A stretch of 64,000 nucleotides of DNA from Caenorhabditis elegans (lineage: Eukaryota > Nematoda > Chromadorea > Rhabditida > Rhabditidae): contig NC_003283.11 in assembly GCF_000002985.6 (NCBI RefSeq), forward strand, positions 19,097,501-19,161,500, written 5' to 3'. Below the pieces are notes generated by a model that saw only the letters and a list, made by a program, of their open reading frames with translations, was not told the origin of the DNA and did no database searches. How positions within the stretch are numbered: position 1 is the stretch's first letter; each line of letters starts with the position of its first letter. Position numbers and translations under genes: made by a program. Positions 21,138-33,000 of this stretch are shown here, piece after piece.

Positions 21138-21860
21138 TCATTTTTCCTTCAGAAAATCGATTAAAACCTTCGTTTTCATCTTTAAAAACGATTTTTCTTT
21201 ATATTTCCCATCTTCCGGCTCTTCTGACATCACAACTCCGTCGAGCAGGTCCCGGGCGCCGATTTTCCTGAATTTCCCGTCTTTTGGGTATAAATTCACC
21301 GAGTTTTCGAATAAATCCTTTAATAATACCTGAAATTAGCTCAAAAATTAAAGATTTCGGCAAAAAATCACCACTTACGTTAGTGGCAAGCTCGAGAAGC
21401 CTCGAAATATATGAAATTTCAGAGAAATTTATAATTTTCGGGCATTCCGAACCGAATAAATCGATTATTTTCAGCAAGAACATGGAATTCGCAAAGGTTT
21501 GCTGATCTGACGGCAGAAATTGGAAAGCGTGGAGAAATTTGAAGAGAAAATCGGGAAATTGCGCCGAAATTTGCGGATTTTCACGATTTACCTGAAAATT
21601 TTGACGTTTTTCTTCAAATTTTGATGAATTTCACACTCACCTCCTTGCCAGCTTCATATGTATCAAGTTTTTGCATCGAAATCTTCACAATCAACCGGAA
21701 AACGCGCTCTTTTTCATCGCCGCTTCGAATTTCCTGGGATATTTTGTGCCATGAGCGATATATATTGTCAGAACTGAATTCTAAAATCAAAAATTAAATT
21801 TTTCAATCATTTTAAGCACTTACGATCGAAAATTTCACGAAAAATGGGGGCAATATCCAT
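21138..21860 (-). CDS. Unrecognised 193-aa protein, first gene of the pro-3 operon
   Basis: Four exons: 21860-21824, 21780-21641, 21591-21379, 21329-21138 (582 nt, phases agree). It opens MDIAPIFREIFDQFSSDNIY and is predicted to be helical throughout with amphipathic segments (VFRLIVKISMQKLD, FPDFLFKFLHAFQFLPSD, MFLLKIIDLFG, ISRLLELATNVLLKDLFEN) and a basic C terminus. No motif identifies a family; the texture is that of a HEAT-like or condensin CAP-G-like N-terminal fragment, but this is only an impression. There is no spliced-leader acceptor right before the ATG, so it probably has its own promoter in the 180 bp after the upstream gene's poly(A) signal, and pro-3 follows 233 bp downstream. 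Confidence 0.78.
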
Positions 21861-22122
21861 GAAAATAGGTGAGAAATCAGAGAAATTCGTCGAAAAATGA
21901 AGTGTCGATTTACGGTAAACAAGGCGCGTTGGCGGGATTTCGGAGCGTCGTTGCGTGGGAATTTAAATCAGATTAATCGGGAAACTCTATTTTTTATTGA
22001 TTTTCCGCTGAATTCAATGAAATATTAAAAAAAATTGATTTATTTCGGATGAGAAAATTGTACAGAAAATCAATAAAAGAGAAATCGGGATAAACTTTTG
22101 TGGAAAATAGATTAAAAATTGG

Positions 22123-25100
22123 TTATTCTTCGTGCTCTTGGGCCTCATCTTGCTCCTCGCCGAGTTCTCGTTCCAATTTTTTGATTTCCAGCTCCAGTTT
22201 TCTAGATTTCATTCGATAATATGTTGTCATGGCGTCTTCCTGCAAGAAAAATGGGGTTAGCAGCGCCCAAAAACTTGTAGTTTGTAGTCTTGGCAGCGCC
22301 CAAAATTGAATTAGCAGCGCCCAAAATCTTGTAATTTGTAGTCTTGGCAGCGCCCAAAATTGAATTAGCAGCGCCCAAAATCTTGTAGTTTGTAGTCTTA
22401 GCAGCGCCCAAAATTGAATTAGCAGCGCCCAAACTTGTAGTTTGTAGTCTTAGCAGTGCCCAAAATCTTGTAGTTTGTAGTTTTAGCAGCGCCCAAAATT
22501 GAATTAGCAGCGCCCAAAATCTTGTAGTTTGTAGTCTTGGCAGCGCCCAAAATTGAATTAGCAGCGCCCAAATCTTGTAGTTTGTGGTCTAAGCAGCGCC
22601 CAAAATTGAATTAGCAGCGCCCAAAATCTTGTAGTTTGTAGTCTTAGCAGCGCCCAAAATTGAATTAGCAGCGCCCAAACTTGTAGTTTGTAGTCTTAGC
22701 AGCGCCCAAAATTGAATTAGCAGCGCCCAAACTTGTAGTTTGTAGTCTTAGCAGCGCCCAAAATTGAATTAGCAGCGCCCAAACTTGTAGTTTGTAGTCT
22801 TAGCAGCGCCCAAAATTGAATTAGCAGCGCCCAAACTTGTAGTTTGTAGTCTTAGCAGCGCCCAAAATCTTGTAGTTTGTAGTTTTAGCAGCGCCCAAAA
22901 TCTTGTAGTTTGTAGTCTTGGCAGCGCCCAAAATTGAATTAGCAGCGCCCAAATCGTGTAGTTTGTAGTTTAGCAGCGCCCAAAAATGAATTAGCAGCGC
23001 CCAAAATCTTGTAGTTTGTAGTCTAAGCTGCGCCTAAAATTGAATTAGCAGCGCCCAAAATCTTGTAGTTTGTAGTTTTAGCAGCGCCCAATATCTTGTA
23101 GTTTATAGTCTTAGCAGCGCCCAAAATTAAATTAGCAGCGCCCAAAATCTTGTAGTTTGTAGCCTAAGCAGCGCACTCATTTTTTCGCGGTTTTGGGTCA
23201 TTTTTCGTGATTTTTTCGATTTTCCAAGTGAAAAAATCGATTTTCAAGTATTTTTTGAGCCAAAAATTCAAATTTTGAAAATCCCCTACTCTGGCAATTG
23301 TCGAATGCAGTGATTGATTATACAATACTTTTGCCTCAAAATCCAAAATTTGCACCGCCTGTGCATTATATTTTGCCGGCATCATTGGCGTCGCTGCTGC
23401 TGCTGCTGACGTGGCAGAGGCAACAGCTGATGACGTCATCGCCGGGATCTGGGGCGCCGCGGCTGATGATGACGTGGCAGTGCTCGATGGAAGAGGTGGC
23501 CGACGAATTGCAGAGAGAATCGATAGGGAGACTGAAAAAAAAGTTGTAGTCTTTGTAGTCTTTGTAGTATTTGTAGTCTCTTATTAAAACCTACATTTTC
23601 CACTGTTTAATGCTGGATTTTCAGTCAATTTCTGCTCATCGGCTCTTCGCTTCTTGGTTTGTGCTCCGCCAGAGCTTGAGCTCACTTGTTTCTAAAAATT
23701 TATTGATTTTTCCGGAAATTTATTGATTTTTCCGGAAATTTATTGATTTTTTCGGAAATTTATTGACTTTTTTGGGAATTTATTGATTTTTTTGGGAATT
23801 TATTGATTTTTTTGGGAATTTATTGATTTTTCTGAAAATTTGTTGATTTTTCTGAATATTCATTGATTTTTCTGAAAATTTATTGATTTTTCTGAAAATT
23901 TATTGATTTTTCTGAATGTTCACTGATTTTTCTGGAAATTTATTGATTTTTCTGGAATTTCATTGATTTTTCTGAAAATTTATTGATTTTTCTGAATATT
24001 CATTGATTTTTCTGAAAATTTATTGATTTTTTTGGAATTTATTGATTTTCTTGGGAATTTATAGATTTTTCTGAAAATTTATTGATTTTTTTGGGAATTT
24101 ATTGATTTTCTTGGGAATTTATTGATTTTTCTGGAATTTCATTGATTTTTCTGAAAATTTATTGATTTTTTTGGAATTTATTGATTTTCTTGGGAATTTA
24201 TAGATTTTTCTGAAAATTTATTGATTTTTCTGAAAATTTATTAATTTTTTTGGGAATTTATTGATTTTCTTGGGAATTTATCGATTTTTCTGCAAATTGT
24301 ACCTCCTCATCCTGCTGAATTGGCGCGGCGATCGCTATAACCTCTTCACACCGCCCATCATCAATTCCGAGTAGTTTTTTGAGCGCCTGGTCGGGTTCTG
24401 GCTCCAAGAGCCCGTTTTGTTCGGTTTCCTGGAACTTTTGCAAAAATATTAAAATATTTCTACACATTAATAGAAGAAATTACCTGTTGCAAATTCCTTA
24501 TTACTGCGTCGATTTCCGAATCTGCACGGCTTTGCGGGTCAACAACTAACATGTGTTGTGGAGAATCGTGATCCGGTAAGCCACCACGTGGCGCTGAAAA
24601 TTTGAATGGAAATTGTGGGTCTCGCCACGAAATTTCGTAAAAAAAGTTACAGTAGTAAGTAAACTCACCAGAATCATCGACATTTAAAAACTGTTCCAGA
24701 AGGTTATCCATATACGATTTGGTGTCTTCTGTCACTATTGTATAATCTGAAAATTTACAAAAAATCGGTAATTTTCACACTGCAAAAGCCAGAAAATCGA
24801 TATTTTCCCCTAAAAATCAATACAAAACCCATACCTTCCATCTTCTTCCGTTTCCGCCGGGCTACTGGTGGCGGATTTTCGGGGTCAAAATTGATGGCGG
24901 CCGGGTGTATTGTTTTCAAATGACGTAATAGTGCTGATGTTCCACCTGAAAATTTAAAAAAAAAGTAAAAAATATGCGAAAAATCGTTGAAAAACCTTAA
25001 AATTGAGGTTAGCAGCGCCCAATTTATGTAGTTTGTAGTCTTAGCAGCGCCCAAAATCTTGTAGTTTGTAGTCTTAGCAGCGCCCAAAATCTTGTAGTTT

Positions 25101-27407
25101 GTAGTCTTAGCAGCGCCCAAAATTTTGTAGTTTGTAGTCTTAGCAGCGCCCAAAAATTGAATTAGCAGCGCCCAAAATCTTGTAGTTTGTAGTGTTAGCA
25201 GCGTCCAAAATTTTGTAGTTTGTAGTCTTAGCAGCGCCCAAAATTTTGTAGTTTGTAGTCTTAGCAGCGCCCAAAATTGAATTAGCAGCGCCCAAAATCC
25301 TGTAGTTTGTAGTCTTAGCAGCGCCCAAAATCTTGTAGTTTGTAGTCTTAGCAGCGCCCAAAATTGAATTAGCAGCGCCCAAAATTTTGTAGTTTGTAGT
25401 CTTAGCAGCGCCCAAAATTTTGTAGTTTGTAGTCTTAGCAGCGCCCAAAATTGAATTAGCAGCGCCCAAAATCCTGTAGTTTGTAGTCTTAGCAGCGCCC
25501 AAAATCTTGTAGTTTGTAGTCTTAGCAGCGCCCAAAATTGAATTAGCAGCGCCCAAAATTTTGTAGTTTGTAGTCTAAGCAGCGCCCAAAATTGAATTAG
25601 CAGCGCCTAAAATCTTGTAGTTTGTAGTCTTAGCAGCGCCCAAAATTTTGTAGTTTGTAGTCTTAGCAGCGCCCAAAATTGAATTAGCAGCGCCCAAAAT
25701 CCTGTAGTTTGTAGTCTTAGCAGCGCCCAAAATCTTGTAGTTTGTAGTCTTAGCAGCGCCCAAAATTGAATTAGCAGCGCCCAAAATCTTGTAGTTTGTA
25801 GTCTTAGCAGCGCCCAAAATTGAATTAGCAGCGCCCAAAATTTTGTAGTTTGTAGTCTTAGCAGCGCCCAAAATTTTGTAGTTTGTAGTCTTAGCAGCGC
25901 CCAAAATTGAATTAGCAGCGCCCAAAATCCTGTAGTTTGTAGTCTTAGCAGCGCCCAAAATCTTGTAGTTTGTAGTCTTAGCAGCGCCTAAAATTTTGTA
26001 GTTTGTAGTCTTAGCAGCGCCCAAAATCTTGTAGTTTGTAGTCTTAGCAGCGCCCAAAATCTTGTAGTTTGTAGTCTAAGCAGCGCCCAAAATCTTGTAG
26101 TTTGTAGTGTTAGCAGCGTCCAAAATTTCGTAGTTTGTAGCTTTAGCAGCGCCCAAAATTTAATTAGCAGCGCCCAAAATCTTGTAGTTTGTAGTCTAAG
26201 CAGCGCCCAAAATCTTGTAGTTTGTAGTCTAAGCAGCGCCCAAAATCTTGTAGTTTGTAGTGTTAGCAGCGTCCAAAATTTTGTAGTTTGTAGCTTTAGC
26301 AGCGCCCAAAATCTTGTAGTTTGTAGTGTTAGCAGCGTCCAAAATTTTGTAGTTTGTAGTCTTAGCAGCGCCCAAAATCTTGTAGTTTGTAGTCTTAGCA
26401 GCGCCCAAAATTGAATTAGCAGCGCCCAAAATCTTGTAGTTTGTAGTCTTAGCAGCGCCCAAAATTGAATTAGCAGCGCCCAAAATTTTGTAGTTTGTAG
26501 TCTTAGCAGCGCCCAAAATTTTGTAGTTTGTAGTCTTAGCAGCGCCCAAAATTGAATTAGCAGCGCCCAAAATCCTGTAGTTTGTAGTCTTAGCAGCGCC
26601 CAAAATCTTGTAGTTTGTAGTCTTAGCAGCGCCTAAAATTTTGTAGTTTGTAGTCTTAGCAGCGCCCAAAATCTTGTAGTTTGTAGTCTTAGCAGCGCCC
26701 AAAATCTTGTAGTTTGTAGTCTAAGCAGCGCCCAAAATCTTGTAGTTTGTAGTGTTAGCAGCGTCCAAAATTTCGTAGTTTGTAGCTTTAGCAGCGCCCA
26801 AAATTGAATTAGCAGCGCCCAAAATCTTGTAGTTTGTAGTCTAAGCAGCGCCCAAAATCTTGTAGTTTGTAGTCTAAGCAGCGCCCAAAATCTTGTAGTT
26901 TGTAGTGTTAGCAGCGTCCAAAATTTTGTAGTTTGTAGCTTTAGCAGCGCCCAAAATCTTGTAGTTTGTAGTCTTAGCAGCGCCCAAAATCTTGTAGTTT
27001 GTAGTGTTAGCAGCGCCTTTTTTTTCGATTTTCTGTCATTTTTTGCTCAAATTGAATCATTTTTTTCGATTTTTTTTTGCAATTCTGTAGTTTTAGTGTC
27101 ATTTTTCTTCAAATTTTCTCTAAAACCTTGTAGTTTGTAGTCAAACGTCACCTTTAACTTGAAATTCAGCAGCACAATAATTACAGGCGGCTCGTTGGCT
27201 TTCAGCCACCCACGTAATGTGCTCCCACACAATAGACCGGCCTTTTGACGACGGAAACCACGCCGGCTTCGTTTCCAACGGAATTTCCGATAAATCTACG
27301 GGGTTTTCAGGATTTTCAGCTAAATTTTCAGATTCTGGTGCTCCTGGAGCAATTATGTAGTTAAATTCGTCGGGTTCTAGCTTGATGTCTTTTTGAGTGG
27401 ATTCCAT
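22123..27407 (-). CDS. BED-type zinc finger protein, 378 aa
   Basis: Eight exons: 27407-27152, 24945-24835, 24746-24669, 24593-24484, 24428-24303, 23691-23595, 23531-23290, 22239-22123 (1,137 nt, all phases agree). A BED finger spans residues 57-99: aromatic W61 and W66, C75-x2-C78 (ACNYCAAEF), then H94-x4-H99 (LLRHLKTIH), split by the 2.2-kb first intron. A basic segment RRKRKK follows, then a low-complexity middle (Ala/Ser-rich at 300-340) and a C-terminal leucine-zipper-like helix (RMKSRKLELEIKKLERELGE). BED fingers bind DNA and occur in chromatin proteins and domesticated transposases; no transposase domain remains here. The ATG is 2 nt after a TTTCAG acceptor. The poly(A) signal is at 22044-22039. 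Introns 1, 5 and 7 are minisatellite. Confidence 0.85.
22258..23172. repeat. GCAGCGCCC / TTGTAGTTTGTAG minisatellite in BED-gene intron 7
   Basis: About 915 bp of mixed 33-bp (TTGTAGTTTGTAGTCTTAGC plus AGCGCCCAAAATC) and 21-bp (TTGAATTAGCAGCGCCCAAA) units in the same orientation as the arrays at 20.5 and 25-27 kb. Unit order is irregular, with variants such as TTTTAG and CTAAGC. Confidence 0.94.
23692..24302. repeat. 20-bp minisatellite filling BED-gene intron 5
   Basis: The whole 611-bp intron is TTTATTGATTTTTCTGAAAA-type units, from donor to acceptor. The sense strand repeats AATAAATTTTCAGAAAAATC; the acceptor actually used (AAATTTTTAG) is the last unit. Confidence 0.93.
25008..27017. repeat. 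2-kb GCAGCGCCC / TTGTAGTTTGTAG minisatellite in BED-gene intron 1
   Basis: Largest array in the window. Higher-order repetition is visible: a block at about 25575-26100 recurs at about 26229-26720 with the same order of 33-bp and 21-bp units and the same variants (AGCAGCGTCC, TTTCGTAG). Because 33 and 21 are both multiples of three, sense-strand frames stay open for 130-160 codons ([18 protein letters not shown]). The exon 1 reading frame meets a stop 8 nt into the intron, so these are not translated from this gene. Confidence 0.95.
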
Positions 27408-27599
27408 TTCTGAAAGTTTGAATATTTTTCAAGAAAAAAAAAGGTTTTGAGTGGAAAAATCGATTTTTTGCGGGATATGTATTTATTTTTTACATTTTCC
27501 TAAAAAAAATAAAAAATAAAATCATATTTTTCGACATTTTTTACAAAAAAAATCAAGGAAACCGTTGAAAATCAGTTTAAAAACTCAAAAATCGATATG

Positions 27600-28135
27600 C
27601 AAAACAAAAAAGTGGGTTACTGTAGGTTTAACGGCGCATCACTCAAAATTTTGCTGGAGTCTTGGAAAATATTTGTATTTTAGCGATTTTCAATGATTTT
27701 TCATCATTTTTATGCCAAAAAATTGAGAAAAAAGCGTAAAAAGCAACGAAAATTTTTTAAAAAAGCCCAAAAATCATCTTTTGCAGAAAAGAAAACCTAT
27801 TTTGCGGTGGTTTTAAAAGCGCATAGGCTAAAAATTTTGCAGAAAAAACTTGGAAAAATGTTAAAATGTGCTGAAATTGAATAAATTTTCATTTTTAAAA
27901 AATTTTACCGAAAAATTTGCGAAAAAACAATAAAAACCAACAAAAAATCGCAAAATTGGGTTACGGTCGGTTTAAAGGCGCATAACTCGAATAATTTTAG
28001 GAAAATTGTGAATTTTCGGGATTTTTTTACTTTTTACCGTTAAAAGTCAAGAAAAAACAATAAAAATCGGCGATTTTTTGCAAAAAGAAAAGAGTTACTG
28101 TAGGTTTAAAGGCGCATAACTCGAAAAATTTGAGA
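27600..28135 (-). repeat. GGCGCAT repeat array, left of tRNA-Phe
   Basis: Copies of TACTGTAGGTTTAAAGGCGC or variants start near 27612, 27800, 27960 and 28093, spaced about 130-190 bp, separated by AT-rich filler. They are reverse complements of the copies to the right of the tRNA. Confidence 0.8.
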
Positions 28136-28543
28136 AAAAGCGATTTTTTTTTGTTTTTTTTTCTTCGCATTTTCTTATTAATTTTTAATATTATTACTAT
28201 TCCAACCTTATTATACATTTGCACAAAAATTATTCCAAAACCTCTAAAATTGGTAAAAACGGCAAAAAAAAGGTATAAGCAAGAGGCGAAAAAGGCGGGA
28301 AGAATGAAGGATTAGCCGAGGCCTTTGGGCAGGAGACACCCCCCAACGAGATAGCACACAAACATAAGAGACCGCAGACGGCCCAATCAATTCGGGCCCG
28401 AGACAGCCTCCCCGCCTCACGCGGCCTTCCTAGAGACAATGGGGAAGCCGGAGGGTGTTAGACGGGTAGACGGGCTGAGTGTGTGGGGGGGGGGGGGTAC
28501 ATAGTTGTTGTCTTCATGGCCTCGAGAGGAGTGTCACACATCT

Positions 28544-28616
28544 GCCTCGATAGCTCAGTTGGGAGAGCGCACGACTGAAGATCGTGAGGTCACCAGTTCG
28601 ATCCTGGTTCGGGGCA
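28544..28616 (+). tRNA. tRNA-Phe (anticodon GAA)
   Basis: 73 nt, cloverleaf complete: acceptor GCCTCGA pairs with TCGGGGC (one T-G pair), A box TAGCTCAGTTGG, anticodon stem CACGA/TCGTG around loop CTGAAGA with anticodon GAA, T arm with GTTCGATCC, discriminator A. A T8 terminator run follows at about 28620-28640. No intron. Sequence matches the usual nematode tRNA-Phe closely, so it is probably functional. Confidence 0.96.
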
Positions 28617-28649
28617 ATTCTTTTTTGTTTTTTTTTAAAATTAAAATTC

Positions 28650-29640
28650 AACTATACGCCTTTAAACATACCGTATTCCTGTATTCCTTTAATATTTGGC
28701 AAAAGTCGTTTTTCTCAAATTCTACTGGAAAAGCCAATCAAGCGGGCTGAAATAAACATTTTGCAACATTTTTTGCCAGCTATGCGCCTTCAAACCTACC
28801 GTAACCTTTTATTTTTGCAAAAAAATCAATTTTTCTTGTTTTGGCTCATTTTTACAGTTTTGTTCTGGATTTTTCACATGAAAAACGATAAATATCAGTG
28901 CAAAAAGCATGTTTCTACATTTTAGCCCAAAAAATTGTGCAATGCGCCTTTAAAGCTACCGTAACCTTTCAGTATTTACGAAAAATTGTTTTTTCCTTGT
29001 TTTGTGCTTAATTTTCCGGTGTTTCCCTTATATTTCACATGAAAACGTTGAAATGTTTTTCTCAACAACTTTCTCAACTTTTTGCCCAAAAATTTGTGTG
29101 ATGCGCCTTTAAATCTACTGTAACCTTTTAAATTTTCGAAAAATCGATTTTTTTTCTGTTTTTGGGTTAATTTTTCTGTTTTTTCTTGATTTTTCACTGA
29201 AAATTGACAAAAAATTGAAGAAACATACAGAAAAACTAAATTTTTTGCTTTTTAACGCAAAAATTTGTGTGATGCGCCTTTAAACCTACCGTAACCTTTT
29301 AATTTAAAAAAAAAATCAATTTTTCTCAGTTTTTGGAGCAAATTTTTTGGTTTTTCCCAGATTTTTCACATGAAAAACTCTAAACCGTAGGGCAAAATCA
29401 TGTTTCTCCATTTTTAGCCCAAAAAATTGTGCAATGCGCCTTTAAACCTACCGTAACCATTAAATTTTTCGGAAAATCGTTTTTTCTCTGCTGTTGGCTC
29501 AATTTTTTGGTTTTCTTTCGTTTTTTCGCAAAAAATGAACAAAAATTTCTAAAAATTGGTTGAAAATGCCAGAAAAACCTGATTTCTCAATTTTTGGCTA
29601 TATGCGCCTTTAAAGCTTCCGTAACCCAATTTTAAATCGA
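28650..29640 (+). repeat. GCGCCTTTAAACCTACCGTAACC repeat array, right of tRNA-Phe
   Basis: Core starts at about 28656, 28784, 28944, 29103, 29274, 29436 and 29604, i.e. spacing mostly 160-170 bp. Units share the core plus AT-rich filler with TTTTTCACATGAAAA. Orientation is opposite to the array left of the tRNA. Confidence 0.85.
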
Positions 29641-30029
29641 TTTTTTCGCTGAAACATTCGAAATTTCTGTTCAATATTGCCATTTTAGGCTTCTAAACAA
29701 TAAATTTGTCAAAATGTGAGAGAGCTGGCTCCCCGAGAGACGCAGAGAAACGGAGACGGTCACCATGGTGACAGCTGCCTCAGTTGCACGGCCATTTTGG
29801 GATTTTTGAGCCAAAATTTTAGAATTTTGATGTATACTGTAGTTTGTAGTTTGTAGTTTGTAGTTTTTGTAGTTATGATAATATAACATGCTCAATATTT
29901 TGATTTTGGAAAAAAGTCCCGAAAAGTTTTGGAAATTTTTTTTTGCACAAAAAATTTCGTGTTTTTTTCGAAATTTTTTTTTTGAAAATTGTTTATTTTT
30001 TAACGTCAAATTATGTTTTTTAACAGGAA

Positions 30030-33000
30030 ATGCTCCCAAAAAACGAAAAAGAAGCATTAGTCGATGTTGATGATAGGATTGCAATGTTGGAGAGGCGGCT
30101 GGACAACGCGAAGGCCGCGAGGGTAAGGACTAAAACTCTTATATCTTGAAAACCAATAGTGCTATCAAAAAGTTGCTAACTAACATAATGATCAGTATCA
30201 AATTTCCTATATTTTGTTAGTTGACAATATAATTGTATGACTAACCCGAAAAAAATTGCAATAGGAAACGTCTACGGTGTCAAAACCGTCAGGTGGCTTC
30301 TAAAGGCTGTAACTCTTTAGAGGCTAGAGCAATTTTTGCCGACTATTAAAATGATCTACACAAAATTTGCAATATATCAATAGTTAACAGCTTTTCAATA
30401 TCTTTCCTAGAATCTGAGTTATGACACTTTTTAGTTTCTCTCTCTCAAATTCCAGCGCAGTACCTCAAATTTTGAGGCACAAAAAACCAGCTGTATCTCA
30501 AAAACTAGTAAAGCTACTCAAAAGTTTTCAACTAAGAAAATGTTAAGCATAAAATTTACTACAGTTTCCTAGTTAATAATTTTTTTGTATGACTAACCAG
30601 AAAAAAGTTACAAGAGAGTATCTCCACAGGGGTAAAAGCGTCGTGTGTCTTTTAGCGTTCATAACTTTTTTGCCATCATAGTTATAAAAATTTTGTCAAT
30701 TGACAAAATGATCTACGCAAAATTTGCTATATGATAGTACTTTCAAATTTTCAAAAATCTTCCCTAGTTTTTGAGATACACAAGTTTTTGGAAAAATCAT
30801 GCTTCTCCTTAAAAGAGTCTTTATTTTAGGATGCTTTTGTGCACCATCTACGTGGAAAATACCCGACATGGAAGCCCCCATTGCCCACAATGAGCTATCA
30901 AGAGGTTTTTATTTAAAATTTTGAAAAAAAAATTTTAATAAAAAAAAAATTGTTTTTTTCAAAATTTTTTTTTTCAGGCAGATTTTCCAAAACTCCCACA
31001 CTATGCTTCAAATCACCACCGTGAGCCGTTGCTTTCCCGCTTATCAACTAGTGATTATCAATGGGATATAACTAATAATCGGAACAATCGCAGTCGGAGC
31101 ATGACCCGGCTCAGCTCGAAATTTCAGCCAATGGATATTCCGACGAGGTTTTTAATATGATTTTTGGCTTAAACTGACCTAGAAAAAGATATTGACCACG
31201 GTGGGGGTTGAACCTGTGGCCTATTGACTGATAGGCAAACGTGTACCCACCTGAGCTAAAAACTCCATAGGGTTGAAAAAATCACAATTTTCAATTTTTT
31301 TTTCCAAAAAAAAAAAAAAAACTTTAAACCTTTATAACTTTGCAATGGTAACTGCTATCAAAAAGCTATAAACTAAAAAAATATAGCAAATTTTCTGCTC
31401 TACAATTTACCAGTGACCAGTTTTTACCTATCACTTCCAGTTCCCAAGTTACACCCAATTTTCCAGCGGTCCTCTCCTGGAAAGCGACATCCGTCGCTCG
31501 AAAATCCGTCTCCGTGAGATTTCCGAAGAGCTCCGAGCTATGAGAATTGATCGTATGAGCTTGAGCACAGATCAATGGCTCCAGGAACAACCGTTTCGGC
31601 AGCATAAATGTAAGTTTTTGAGGAGAAAAATTGAAAAGAAAATTGGTTAAAAAAATTTTTGTCTGGTAATTTTTCTTTTTCTAAAAAGCCTGTAACTTCG
31701 CTAATTAATATGCAAACTTCACTTTTTAAACTATAAAAATGTAGATCACAAAATTTTGCACATTTTTTCAGTTAAAAACTTTCTTCCAACTTTATTTTTA
31801 AAAAAGTTATAAGCATTTGAAAATTTCAAATTTCAAAAAAAAAAAATTTGTTAAAAAATTTTTTTTTTTGATTTTTGACCTAAAATCGATAAAATTAATC
31901 GATTTTTCTCGGTTTTTTACCCAAAAAATCTAAAAAATTTCAGATCTCCGTCTAAACCTCACCGAAAACGCAGCGGAGCCCCAAATCGACCATTTAGAGC
32001 AAGCGCGGGCTCACCTATCCCGTATAAATCTCACCGAGACCTCCCCAATTGCCACGCCCACCGAAGAGCGAAAAATCGATATTTCAATGACGGAAAACCA
32101 CGAGAAATTGCTCGCCGAGATGCGTGCTCAGGCTCCGCCCACCACCCACGTCACTTTTCAAGAGGCTCCGCCCACTCAGACGGTGGTACCGCCCGTTTTG
32201 CAGGAAGCTCCGCCTGTCATAGCCCCGCCTACCGAGCCAGTGGCCCCGCCCACTTCCACACAAGCTCCGCCCATTGCGGCACAGGCCCCGCCCACTTCTT
32301 CGGTGTCAAATTTGTTGGCACAACTTGCCGGCGGTAGTGATAGCGACGATAGTCCCAGGTAAGAAAAATTATCGATTTTTCTGAAAATATATCGATTTTT
32401 CTGAAAATATATCGATTTTTCTGAAATTTTATTGATTTTTCTGAAAATTTATTGATTTTTTTGAAAATTTATTGATTTTTCTGAAAATTTAATGATTTTT
32501 CTGAAAATTTATCGACTTTCCTGAAAATATATCGATTTTTCTGAAAATTTATTGATTTTTCTGAAAATTTATTGATTTTTTAGAAAATTTACTGATTTTT
32601 CTGGAAATTTATCGATTTTTCGGAAAATTTATCGATTTTTCTGAAAATTTATTGATTTTTTTGAAAATTTATTGATTTTTCTGAAAATTTATTGATTTTC
32701 CTGAAAATTTATTGATTTTTTAGAAAATTTACTGATTTTTCTGGAAATTTATCGATTTTTCGGAAAATTTATCGATTTTTCTGAAAATTTATTGATTTTT
32801 TTGAAAATTTATTGATTTTTCTGGAAATTTATTGATTTTTCTGAAAATTTATTGATTTTTCTGAAAATTTATTGATTTTTCTGAAAATTGATTGATTTTT
32901 CTGAAAATTGATTGATTTTTCTGAAAATATATCGATTTTTCTGAAATTTTATTGATTTTTCTTAAAATTTATTGATTTTTCTTAAAATTTATTGATTTTC

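Larger units (their letters stand above)
27408..30029. other. Divergent intergenic region with tRNA gene and two repeat arrays
   Basis: No protein gene. It separates the BED gene (minus) from the 366-aa gene (plus), so both promoters should lie here. Content: left array of GGTTTAAAGGCGCAT repeats (27600-28130), a GC-richer unique stretch with a G13 run at 28485-28497, the tRNA-Phe gene, then the right array in reverse orientation (28650-29640). A (TTTGTAG)n microsatellite lies at 29838-29870. Confidence 0.75.

Noticed and set aside
25008..27017. Possible CRISPR-like array (regular 33-bp and 21-bp repeats)
   Set aside because: There are no unique spacers between repeats, and the host is clearly a eukaryote with spliced genes; it is a minisatellite.
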